A stretch of 41,304 bases of DNA. Source: an uncultured Lewinella sp. (lineage in GTDB: Bacteria > Bacteroidota > Bacteroidia > Chitinophagales > Saprospiraceae). The stretch lies in the NCBI GenBank assembly GCA_913057725.1, contig CAJXOS010000047.1, positions 1 through 41,304 of the forward strand, in the 5' to 3' direction. Both the position numbers and the translations under genes were made by a program. Position 1 is the stretch's first letter, and each line of letters begins with the position of its first letter. The notes beneath the pieces were generated by a model, which worked only from the letters and a program-made list of their open reading frames with translations, did no database searches and had not been told where the DNA came from. This document shows positions 1 to 7,073 of the stretch, one piece after another.

Positions 1-2
1 TC

Positions 3-731
3 CACGGGCTTGGAGAGCATGTGCACCGCTATGAGCATCTTGTCTCCTATATGCATGAACAGCAGATCGCTGTAATTGGTTACGATCGGCGCGGCCATGG
101 GCGAAGTGGTGGTAAGAAAGGACATACGACTACTTACCAGGCTTTTCTGGACGAGATTGCCCAACTGGCCGTAGAAGCGGAAGAACGCTATCCGAAGTTG
201 CCCTTCTTTATGTACGGTCACAGCATGGGAGGGAACTTGTTGCTCAACTATGTGCTACGCCGTAACCCCACCATCCAAGGGGCCATCGTTTCCGCACCAC
301 ACATTCGCTTAGCTTTTGAGCCTTCTGCAGTGATGGTGGGCTTGGGTAAGCTGATGCGAGGTGTTTTTCCTGGCTTTACACAACCCAATGGATTAGCTGT
401 TGATCAATTGTCTCGTGACCAAGCTGTTGTTGATGCTTACGTAGCAGATCCTCATGTGCACGATAAATTGACCGCCATCACTGGGATGAGTATGTTGGAG
501 ACCGGTGCAGAACTGGATCAATATTCTGGCGCTTTTCCGGTGCCACTGCTTTTGATGCACGGCGGATTAGATGGAATTACCTCAGCTCCTGCAAGTGAGG
601 AGTTTGCTGGTCGTGTTACTGGCGATGTACAGTTGAAGATTTGGGACGGTCTCTACCATGAGATTCATAATGAGCCGGAACAAACGGCTGTATTTGAGAT
701 GGTTGCCAGCTGGATTGGCGATCGAGTGTAG
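3..731 (+). CDS. Alpha/beta hydrolase, monoacylglycerol lipase-like (5' partial)
   Basis: The reading frame is open to the left edge, so the N-terminus is missing. The first visible codons read HGLGEH, the oxyanion-hole HG motif typical of monoglyceride-lipase-type hydrolases, followed by RYEHL. The nucleophile elbow is GHSMGG (serine near base 224), the acidic residue sits in LMHGGLDG, and the catalytic histidine is in the late segment LYHEIHNE, so the full Ser-Asp-His triad is present. Members of this family hydrolyse monoacylglycerols or other small esters, usually in the cytoplasm or at the membrane. Only a short N-terminal strand region is likely lost. The downstream gap holds an inverted repeat before the next gene. 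The exact substrate cannot be read from the sequence. Confidence 0.9.
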   Translation, partial: HGLGEHVHRYEHLVSYMHEQQIAVIGYDRRGHGRSGGKKGHTTTYQAFLDEIAQLAVEAEERYPKLPFFMYGHSMGGNLLLNYVLRRNPTIQGAIVSAPHIRLAFEPSAVMVGLGKLMRGVFPGFTQPNGLAVDQLSRDQAVVDAYVADPHVHDKLTAITGMSMLETGAELDQYSGAFPVPLLLMHGGLDGITSAPASEEFAGRVTGDVQLKIWDGLYHEIHNEPEQTAVFEMVASWIGDRV

Positions 732-797
732 CTCGAATCCGGGACTTTGTCCAAAGTCTGTGGTCATTCATCCATAATTGTAGTGGAGTCAAATAGT

Positions 798-842
798 ATT
801 GCGATAGTTTCGAATATCTTTTTACGAAAAGCTTATCGCAAT
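798..842 (+). repeat. Inverted repeat ending on the start codon of the YiaA-like gene
   Basis: ATTGCGATA at 798-806 is matched by TATCGCAAT at 834-842, and the inner parts GTTTCG and CGAAAAGC extend the pairing with a bulge. The right arm ends on the first ATG (841-843) of the next gene, so a transcript could fold the start codon into a stem. The left end (AGTATTGCG) resembles the reverse complement of the conserved end of the palindromic repeats at 5328 and 27959. The pairing is directly visible; any function is inferred. Confidence 0.5.
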
Positions 843-1122
843 GATGAACTACATTTATGAAAATCAGAACACGAAGGCATTCCATACCATGTCCTGGCTG
901 GCGTTTGTTATCTCGGCTGTAGGACTGGTAGCTGGTTTAGTCTATTTGGAAGCTGATTTTGCGATGAAAGGATTCCTGGCAATGTCTTATCTATTTAGCA
1001 TTACCTCTTGTTTTACCCTGGCTAAGGTTATTCGCGACCGACACGAAGCGGATAAATTTCTCAGCAAGGTAGAGCATGCTAAGACGGAGAAGTTCTTGTC
1101 AGAAACTCCACCCGCTCATTAA
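841..1122 (+). CDS. YiaA/YiaB-type two-helix inner membrane protein
   Basis: This 93-residue protein has two predicted membrane helices (about residues 17-38 and 43-64) followed by a charged tail rich in Lys and Glu. The order of helices and the short soluble tail match the YiaA/YiaB two-helix domain family, whose biochemical role is unknown. Two adjacent ATG codons (841 and 844) could start translation; both lie at the edge of an upstream inverted repeat, which may affect initiation. It is followed by a stem-loop (1145-1186). It is probably a single-gene unit. The family assignment is fairly secure, the function is not. Confidence 0.75.
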   Translation: MMNYIYENQNTKAFHTMSWLAFVISAVGLVAGLVYLEADFAMKGFLAMSYLFSITSCFTLAKVIRDRHEADKFLSKVEHAKTEKFLSETPPAH

Positions 1123-1144
1123 ATTATAGAGCGCTCAACCAAAA

Positions 1145-1186
1145 CAGGTAGAGGGCGGATGATCTTTTGCTTTCGCGCTCTACCTG
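1145..1186 (+). terminator. Stem-loop after the YiaA-like gene, possible terminator
   Basis: CAGGTAGAG at 1145-1153 pairs with CTCTACCTG at 1178-1186, nine perfect base pairs around a 24-base loop. There is no clear T-run after it, so it may be a weak terminator or a plain transcript-end hairpin. Confidence 0.4.
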
Positions 1187-1275
1187 CAAAGTCTTTCTAT
1201 TCAGAAATTTGGCAATTAAGGTCGACAATACCCGTGTTCAAGTATCTTTGGCACTGAACCAAATGTACACACGCC

Positions 1276-1425
1276 ATGGCCCGGAAAGTAATCTCCAGAG
1301 GAGAGATCATTATTGTTGCCATCTTAGGATTCGCCATTTTGACATTCGCCCTGCAAAAGTGTGGCGTAGATGTAATCAAGACCTCAGAAGAATCTGAGAT
1401 GATTGATCGACCTCATCAAGATTAG
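1276..1425 (+). CDS. Small single-pass membrane protein (49 aa), unknown
   Basis: The ATG at 1276 opens a 49-codon frame starting MARKVISRGE, with one strongly hydrophobic helix (about residues 11-25), then a cysteine, then an acidic polar tail ending RPHQD. The Arg/Lys-rich N-terminus followed by a helix and acidic tail looks like a real small membrane protein rather than chance coding. Its stop at 1423-1425 lies two bases from the stop of the convergent PKD gene, a tight fit that also argues for a real gene. A longer overlapping frame at 1167-1397 looks like noise. No family is recognised. Confidence 0.5.
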   Translation: MARKVISRGEIIIVAILGFAILTFALQKCGVDVIKTSEESEMIDRPHQD

Positions 1426-1427
1426 TA

Positions 1428-3953
1428 CTAGTACACAATCAACTTTTGGTATCTCTTTTCAGGACCTGGAAGTACCAGCAAGTAAGTTCCGGCCGGTAGA
1501 TCAGCAACATTAAGCTGACCACTAGGGACTTTCCACGTGCGCACTTGCAGTCCATCCATTCTGTACAGTGAAATTTCTCCTTCTTCCCAATTCTCTACAC
1601 GAAGCAAACCATCGGTAGGGTTGGGGAATACGCGAAGAGAGGTCACTTCAACTTCATCCAGATCGGTGGTCATTACGGTAATAGTCTGTACGGTGGCCAC
1701 TCCGCAGAGCTCATTACTGGCATTCAGACTTACATCATAGGTGCCTGGAGTTGTGTAGGTATGGGTAGGATTGACTTCCATACTCGTATTGTCATCGCCA
1801 AAGTCCCAGAGGTAGCTGTTGGCATCAGAACTCGTGTTTTGGAGGGTGATGGTTAGCCCATCAGTACTAACGGTAAAAGCAGGAATGGGAGGCGGTACCA
1901 CCTCAACCGTAACCGTAGTGGTAGCGCTGGTATTAGCATTGCTGATCTCCAGGCTTACCTCGTACGTTCCAACCTCCGAAAAAGTGACGACGGGGCTCGT
2001 GCCGGTACTGGTCATTGGATCTCCACCTTCAAAAGTCCACACTCTGCTTTCGACAGTGCCTTCACTTTCGTCAGAAAAGATGGCAGTAAATGGGGCACAT
2101 CCTGTAAGCGAGCTGGCTGAAATGTTTGCTACCAGTGGTTCCACGATTTCAACCTGTAGAGTGTAGCTGTTTTCGCCGCAGGCATTACTGACGGTTAAAC
2201 CCACGGTATAGGAACCCGGGCCTGAAAAAGTAAATTCAGGATCATTCTCATTACTGGTTGCTCCCGGCCCGAAGGTCCACTGGACCATGTCGGCATTTGC
2301 TATATTTCCTGTAAAAGATGCTGTATTCCCATTGAGTGTAAAGCTCGGATTGGCTGCAGCTATTGGAATTACGGTTAGCTGAATAGGGGAGGAGGTAAAG
2401 GGGGCAAAGCAATCACCTGGAGGCTGAATCAGTAAGCGGTACTGACCGCTGGTAAGTGGGCCTGCAAGTATTTGCAAACTAGGTGTTGTTGTCCCCGTCA
2501 ACACTCCGGGTACTTCTGAAAGGTCTTCCCAGGTGCCTCCAATCAAACCTTGCCACTGATAATCTAGTCCGGAACCAGTGATTTCTACCACGAGGGTAGC
2601 AAGCTCATTTTCACAAACAATTGTATCGAGTGTTTGACTAATTATGCTTGGTGCTTCGAAGGTATTACCCAGCACCCAATTGTCAATTGTCGAGCTAATA
2701 CCTGTCACGCCAGCTTGTGCATTATTCGTCCCCTCCGCGCAGCTGGTAGAGTTAATGCTTAGCCCGGCACTGCCGCCGTTAAGGTCGGCAGCGATGGCTT
2801 GATTGCTCAAAATGGCACCACCACTGCCCCCTCCGCCAGGACCAAAACAGCGGTCTTGATTATTGTTGTTCGCGATTGCTCCAGAACCACCAGTAGCGGA
2901 AATGTCAGGTGATCCACTGGTATTGTTGGCCAAGATGAGAACGCTTCCACCGGCGCCTCCACCTCCGCCGCCATCTCCTGCTGAATCGCTTGCTGTAATA
3001 CCATTGGTGCGGATTTGGCCACCGTTGAATACCAGGTTCTCTGCCTTCAGAATGATAATGCCTCCGCCACTACCACCACCGCTTGGATCGGAATTGTTAG
3101 CGTGGCCACTACCGCCACCACCACCAAGAAATAGTAGCGTGCTCGTGTTTCCAACGCTTTTACCACCTCGTCCTGGAAAATCACCATCACAACCAAAGGT
3201 GCTGGGTTCATTATTGGTACCACCAACACCACCTGGCGAAATCAAGGCGCCTCCGCCGCCACCAGAGTTGTGGTCATTGCCACCTCCACCTCCGTTGGCC
3301 TGTGCGCCACGACCATGAGGACTATCGGGATCAGCAAATCCAATGCCTTCTCCTTTTGGCGAACCGCGCCAATTATTAGCCGCGTAGGCATAGTCATTGG
3401 CATTGGTTAAGAAGTTGCAGTTGTTATTATTGATGGAGAGGGGCATTCCTCCGCGGAATCCCTGACCACTAGCATCGATGTCTGCATTTATAGTCAGCGT
3501 GCCGGTTGCTTCAATAGCAATTACTCCACCTGCTGTGCCATCCCAGGCAGCTGGCGATACGGTACCATCTACACTAGCGTCTTCATAGATCTGGAAACCG
3601 ATCACTTGCGTATGGTTTGGATCATAGGTGTTGACCAGCGCTAGTTCCAAACTCAGTTCATTGCCTAAAATGCTTGAAATCCGATTGTATTCATAAAAAC
3701 CAGCTCCATTCAGCGCCTCGACGGTGCCGTAATTTTCGGAATCGGTAAGATTAATGATGGCTCCTTGGGTTTGAAGGATGATGATCCCCATGCCCGGCAC
3801 AAAGTCGGATGCGTTTCCGACTGTGATGCTATTAGCACATGCATCTTGAGAAGTTAATGTGCCATAGACGTTCGGAGTTCCACTTAGGCTCGTTTGAGCA
3901 GAAAGACTGATAATGCAGTAAAAAGTGAGGAGGGCGAGAAACGCTTTCTTCAT
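1428..3953 (-). CDS. Secreted glycine-rich protein with PKD domains and T9SS sorting tail
   Basis: The 841-residue protein begins with a signal peptide (about residues 1-20, ending LSAQ). Residues of roughly 195-400 are very rich in Gly, Asn and Ser, with many short GGGGSGG runs, probably forming a repetitive extracellular fold. An Ig-like segment follows. Two clear PKD domains lie between about 535 and 760: one contains WTFGPGATS with SYTVGLTVSN, the other the typical YLWDFGDDN with TYDVSLNASN; a third PKD-like repeat (VWTFEGGDP) lies between them. The C-terminal 70 residues (FPNPTDGLLRV, then AGTYLLVL, ending KLIVY) form a type A sorting domain of the type IX secretion system, which directs export across the outer membrane and surface attachment. 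Role is likely adhesion or matrix. No catalytic domain is seen. Confidence 0.9.
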   Translation of the reverse strand: MKKAFLALLTFYCIISLSAQTSLSGTPNVYGTLTSQDACANSITVGNASDFVPGMGIIILQTQGAIINLTDSENYGTVEALNGAGFYEYNRISSILGNELSLELALVNTYDPNHTQVIGFQIYEDASVDGTVSPAAWDGTAGGVIAIEATGTLTINADIDASGQGFRGGMPLSINNNNCNFLTNANDYAYAANNWRGSPKGEGIGFADPDSPHGRGAQANGGGGGNDHNSGGGGGALISPGGVGGTNNEPSTFGCDGDFPGRGGKSVGNTSTLLFLGGGGGSGHANNSDPSGGGSGGGIIILKAENLVFNGGQIRTNGITASDSAGDGGGGGGAGGSVLILANNTSGSPDISATGGSGAIANNNNQDRCFGPGGGGSGGAILSNQAIAADLNGGSAGLSINSTSCAEGTNNAQAGVTGISSTIDNWVLGNTFEAPSIISQTLDTIVCENELATLVVEITGSGLDYQWQGLIGGTWEDLSEVPGVLTGTTTPSLQILAGPLTSGQYRLLIQPPGDCFAPFTSSPIQLTVIPIAAANPSFTLNGNTASFTGNIANADMVQWTFGPGATSNENDPEFTFSGPGSYTVGLTVSNACGENSYTLQVEIVEPLVANISASSLTGCAPFTAIFSDESEGTVESRVWTFEGGDPMTSTGTSPVVTFSEVGTYEVSLEISNANTSATTTVTVEVVPPPIPAFTVSTDGLTITLQNTSSDANSYLWDFGDDNTSMEVNPTHTYTTPGTYDVSLNASNELCGVATVQTITVMTTDLDEVEVTSLRVFPNPTDGLLRVENWEEGEISLYRMDGLQVRTWKVPSGQLNVADLPAGTYLLVLPGPEKRYQKLIVY

Positions 3954-4221
3954 AAGGTTTGGGATGTGTTTGGCGAAGGGATATTACGTGATCTAAAGCC
4001 AGTATGAGCAAGATAATACCAAAGTGCCACAATTGACCGTTACACCCCTTTGTTTTTGACGTTCCGTAAATTTCAATTCACTCATCCCTAAGAATCTGGC
4101 CACTTTTTATAATTTGCGGCCTTAACATTCGTTAATGTTCCGTTCGCGCTTTGGTTTATGCAACTTTTTTGCCAAGCCGGAGTAAGCAACAGCACAAAGA
4201 ATTTACAAAACAAAGAACCGC
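3954..4221. other. Divergent intergenic region, PKD gene / exbB
   Basis: This 268-base gap carries the control regions of two divergent genes. A small palindrome AACATT-CGTT-AATGTT lies near 4123-4138, and a TATAATTTG stretch near 4108 resembles a Bacteroidota -7 element with one extra base. No coding frame looks real and no confident promoter could be fixed. Confidence 0.4.
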
Positions 4222-4917
4222 ATGTTTCAGCACCTCCTTTTGTTCTTCCAAACTGCCGATATCGGTACGGATGAGGTTACCCAGGAAAGTGAAAGCCTGT
4301 TTTCAATCATTGCCAATAGTGGTACCATGGGTATCATCATCGTGGCTATCCTTTTGTTCCTGGCGGTTATCGCTACCGTCATTTTCTTCGAACGCTACGC
4401 CACTATCAAGCAGGCTGGCCGTATCGACGAGAATTTCATCAACAATATTCGCGCAAATGTCTCTTCTGGTAATATCGCCGGAGCCAAGGCACTTTGCCAA
4501 TCAACAGATTCACCAGTAGCTCGAATGGTCGAGAAAGGTTTGCAACGAATCGGTAAACCGCTTCGTGATATCGATGCCGCCATTGAGAATGTCGGTAACC
4601 TGGAAATCTTCCGATTAGAGAAAAACCTGAGTACGCTTGCCTCTATCGCGGGTGCTGCACCGATGATTGGGTTCTTCGGTACAGTGACGGGTATGATTGC
4701 CGCCTTCCAAAAGATGGCAACCGAGAAAAATGTTGCACCAGACCAATTAGCGGAAGGTATCTATCAGGCTTTGATTACGACTGCCGGTGGACTATTTATC
4801 GGTATCATCGCCTTCGTTGGTTACAATGTATTGGTATCTAGCGTAGAGAAGGTAGTCTACAAGATGGAACGTACTACTGTTGATTTCATGGACCTCCTTC
4901 AGGAGCCCACCGTTTAA
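4222..4917 (+). CDS. exbB: MotA/TolQ/ExbB proton channel family protein
   Basis: The 231-residue protein has the ExbB/TolQ layout: a short N-terminal periplasmic stretch, a first helix at about 33-55 (IIIVAILLFLAVIAT), a long cytoplasmic part, and two further helices at about 135-160 and 182-207. The second helix region carries the family signature TLASIAGAAPMIGFFGTVTGM. With ExbD it forms a proton channel in the inner membrane that powers TonB and outer-membrane uptake. It heads the cluster: exbD starts 12 bases after its stop, then a second exbD and a TonB-like gene. I chose the ATG at 4222 because it leaves the usual short N-terminus; an overlapping frame at 4151 is a shadow. Confidence 0.93.
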   Translation: MFQHLLLFFQTADIGTDEVTQESESLFSIIANSGTMGIIIVAILLFLAVIATVIFFERYATIKQAGRIDENFINNIRANVSSGNIAGAKALCQSTDSPVARMVEKGLQRIGKPLRDIDAAIENVGNLEIFRLEKNLSTLASIAGAAPMIGFFGTVTGMIAAFQKMATEKNVAPDQLAEGIYQALITTAGGLFIGIIAFVGYNVLVSSVEKVVYKMERTTVDFMDLLQEPTV

Positions 4918-4929
4918 TACCCCTTAACT

Positions 4930-5328
4930 ATGGGTTTAAAGAAAAGCAGTAAGGTCAGTGCAGAGTTTAGTATGTCGTCTTTGACGGACATCATTTTTCT
5001 GCTACTCATCTTCTTCATGTTAACTTCTAATTTCGTACGCATTCAGCCGTTCGATCTACCAGAGTCCGACTCCAAGACAGTGGCGCCGGTTTCTATTGTA
5101 GTCGGTATTACACAAGCTGGTGCTTACGAGGTGGACAATGAGCCGGTGCGTCGTAGTAACCTTTCTTCTGTCTTGCGCTCGAAAGTGCGTAATATCAATG
5201 ATAAGGAGCATACGGCGATCACTATTGTCGCAGAGGTAGGAACCGATTTCGAGAAAGTAACCGAAATCCTGGGGATTGCCGCCGCACTTAAAGTACAGGC
5301 TATATTGGCCACTCAACCAAGATCATAG
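4930..5328 (+). CDS. exbD: ExbD/TolR family biopolymer transport protein, first copy
   Basis: The 132-residue protein has a basic N-terminus (MGLKKSSKVSAEF), the conserved SLTDIIFLLLIFF membrane helix with its single Asp near residue 22, essential for proton passage in this family, and a periplasmic C-terminal domain. It follows exbB by 12 bases. The first 36 or so residues are nearly identical to those of the second copy downstream, whereas the periplasmic domains have diverged, which points to a duplication followed by specialisation. Its stop codon (5326-5328) abuts the start of a palindromic repeat, so the repeat inserted, or was retained, exactly between the two copies. Confidence 0.93.
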   Translation: MGLKKSSKVSAEFSMSSLTDIIFLLLIFFMLTSNFVRIQPFDLPESDSKTVAPVSIVVGITQAGAYEVDNEPVRRSNLSSVLRSKVRNINDKEHTAITIVAEVGTDFEKVTEILGIAAALKVQAILATQPRS

Positions 5329-5446
5329 AACAGCACGAAAGTAGATTCCGATTCTGTTTTTACAATAGTTCGCAAAGCGGTACATTTCCAGCATGTTAGC
5401 TATTTAAAAACTATATAGAATCGCAATCTGGTTTCTGCGCAATGCT
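5328..5446 (+). repeat. Dispersed palindromic repeat, copy 1 (between the two exbD genes)
   Basis: This 119-base element starts with GAACAGCACGAAA and ends with TTTCTGCGCAATGCT. The copy at 27959-28080 has the same start, and the same end except for one base. Just inside the ends, TAGATTCCGATTCT and AGAATCGCAATCTG form an imperfect inverted repeat, so the element can fold into a long hairpin. The middle differs between the copies. This resembles a REP/BIME or MITE-like element. It begins at the last base of the exbD stop codon and ends just before the second exbD leader. Confidence 0.65.
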
Positions 5447-5455
5447 GATATTACT

Positions 5456-5857
5456 ATGGGTATTAAGAAAAGAAGCAAGGTAAGTGCGGAGTTTAGTATG
5501 TCGTCCTTGACGGATATTATCTTTCTTCTACTTATCTTTTTTATGCTTACTTCTACGCTGGTAGCTCCGAATGCGATCAACTTCAACTTGCCGGGCAGTA
5601 GCCAGAAGCGGGTTACGAGTACTCGTACTTTGGATGAAATTCGGATCAATAACACCGGGCGTTACTACTACAATAATCGTAGCATCACCCTGATCGAGAT
5701 GGAAGGCCAGTTGCGACGCCTGGCAGCAGGTAAGGCACCCAAATCGGAAAGTGTTATCATTACCATCGATAAAGGAGCGAAGGTGGAGAATGTAGTGGCA
5801 GTGATGGATTTAACACTTAAGTTTGAGATCAATCGGGTATTAGCACCTGAGAAGTAG
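5456..5857 (+). CDS. ExbD/TolR family biopolymer transport protein, second copy
   Basis: The 133-residue protein repeats the ExbD layout: MGIKKRSKVSAEF, then the SLTDIIFLLLIFF helix with the proton-conducting Asp, and a periplasmic domain with a short beta-alpha fold ending FEINRVLAP. It is a paralogue of the gene ending at 5328; the near-identical N-termini and different C-termini suggest two ExbD chains working with one ExbB, a known arrangement in Bacteroidota. A 127-base gap occupied by a palindromic repeat separates them, so the two may be expressed at different levels. A TonB-like gene follows after 104 bases. Confidence 0.92.
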   Translation: MGIKKRSKVSAEFSMSSLTDIIFLLLIFFMLTSTLVAPNAINFNLPGSSQKRVTSTRTLDEIRINNTGRYYYNNRSITLIEMEGQLRRLAAGKAPKSESVIITIDKGAKVENVVAVMDLTLKFEINRVLAPEK

Positions 5858-5961
5858 TTAAGGATGCCTTAAGCAACAGGGCACCTGAACCACAATTATA
5901 GTTGCCGACGTTTTATGTAATGTGACGGATTTGCGCATCTATAAGTAAAAAGCAAGCCAAA

Positions 5962-6870
5962 ATGGACGATATACTGACGATCAAAGAGCAGCAAAATAAA
6001 CGGAAAGGGCAGATCGCCGGTGGCGTGATGTTCATCTTTCTCGTAATCGTTTTATTGCTACCCTTGTTCTGGTACCAGAATCCACCTCCAGGCCAGGAAG
6101 GTATCCAGGTAAATCTTGGTATTCCTGACATCGGAATGGGGGAGGACCTCAATGCTCCGGAAGCAACAACTACTGATTCAGAAGAAGTTGTGGAAGAGAC
6201 TGAACCACTGCCAGAACCGGAAGAGCCAGTGATAGAAGAAGTGGCACCGCCTACGCCTTCTGATCCAGAGCCAACGCCTAGGGAAACCGTTACCACGGAA
6301 GATCCTCAGGCTGTCGCATTGCGTCAACAAAGAGAACGGGAGGCCCGCGAACAACGCGAACGCGAAGAAGCCGAGCGCCGTGAACGGGAAGCTGAGGCTG
6401 AGCGCGAACGTCAACGCCAGGAGGCCGAACGCCGTCGACAAGAACGGGAGGCTGCCGCTCAAGCTACTCGTGATCAGGTAGGTGGCTTATTCAACTCCGG
6501 TAGCGGTGGCGGACAAACCAACCGTCCTGGAGATGGAGGTGCTACGGATGGAGATCCTAACTCAAGCAACATTGGTAGCAAGAGTTTCGGTAGCGGTACC
6601 GTTGGTGGAGGCTTAGGTAACCGTGGAGTATCCAACTCTCCTCGTCTGGTGGAGAACAGCCAGAAGTCAGGAGTAGTAGTCGTGAGCCTTTGTGTAGATT
6701 CTGGAGGTAGCGTAATACCAAGTTCGGTGAAATTTACCCAGCGCGGTTCCACTACGACAGATTCTCAGCTGGTGAACGCAGCGATTCGTAACGCTAAACA
6801 ATGGGGCTTCTCTCGTGGTCAAGTAGATCGTCAGTGTGGTACCATTACCTATAACTTCAAGGTGCAGTAG
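5962..6870 (+). CDS. TonB-like energy transducer
   Basis: The 302-residue protein has one membrane helix near residues 19-36, then a Pro/Glu-rich acidic stretch (about 55-105), a strongly charged Arg/Glu coiled-coil region (about 113-172), a Gly/Ser-rich linker, and a C-terminal domain of about 75 residues (GVVVVSLCVDSGG to YNFKVQ) resembling the TonB C-terminal fold. The order helix, stiff periplasmic spacer and receptor-contacting domain is that of TonB/TolA proteins that pass proton-motive force to outer-membrane receptors. Its place after exbB-exbD-exbD supports this. Two cysteines in the C-terminal domain (in SLCVDSGG and RQCGTITY) could form a disulfide. TolA-like is the main alternative. 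Confidence 0.85.
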   Translation: MDDILTIKEQQNKRKGQIAGGVMFIFLVIVLLLPLFWYQNPPPGQEGIQVNLGIPDIGMGEDLNAPEATTTDSEEVVEETEPLPEPEEPVIEEVAPPTPSDPEPTPRETVTTEDPQAVALRQQREREAREQREREEAERREREAEAERERQRQEAERRRQEREAAAQATRDQVGGLFNSGSGGGQTNRPGDGGATDGDPNSSNIGSKSFGSGTVGGGLGNRGVSNSPRLVENSQKSGVVVVSLCVDSGGSVIPSSVKFTQRGSTTTDSQLVNAAIRNAKQWGFSRGQVDRQCGTITYNFKVQ

Positions 6871-6891
6871 AAATACTGCCTTGGAATCGCA

Positions 6892-6997
6892 GAAAAATTA
6901 ACTTATCGATTTCGATATTTCAATAGTGAGCCGAACGGTTCATTTCAAGTGAGGTCACTATTGAAATGTCACTTTAGAAATTGATAAGTAATTTTTC
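6892..6997 (+). repeat. Large imperfect palindrome downstream of the TonB-like gene
   Basis: ATTTCAATAGTGA (ending 6929) pairs perfectly over 13 bases with TCACTATTGAAAT (starting near 6955), and the outer parts GAAAAATTAACTTATC and GATAAGTAATTTTTC add nearly perfect pairing with one indel. The left flank, GAATCGCAGAAAAATTAACT (6886-6905), recurs with one mismatch at 28088-28107, beside copy 2 of the dispersed palindrome. It is about the same size as that repeat and may be a relative. Confidence 0.6.
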
Positions 6998-7013
6998 AAG
7001 TAGTACTCGATGG

Positions 7014-7056
7014 AAAAAATGCCGTATACTGATGGGTGTACGGCATTTTTATTTTT
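7014..7056 (+). terminator. Rho-independent terminator after the Exb/Ton operon
   Basis: AAAAATGCCGTA pairs with TACGGCATTTTT around a short loop and is followed by a T-rich tail ending near 7056. This is a strong intrinsic terminator separating the TonB-like gene from folC. Confidence 0.85.
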
Positions 7057-7073
7057 AATAAAGAGAATAGCAG

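Noticed and set aside
1167..1397. 76-codon plus-strand frame
   Set aside because: Composition is random and it overlaps the better small membrane protein frame at 1276-1425.
2863..3318. Proline-rich 151-codon plus-strand frame
   Set aside because: It is the mirror of the glycine codons of the PKD protein (GGX read as XCC), not an independent gene.
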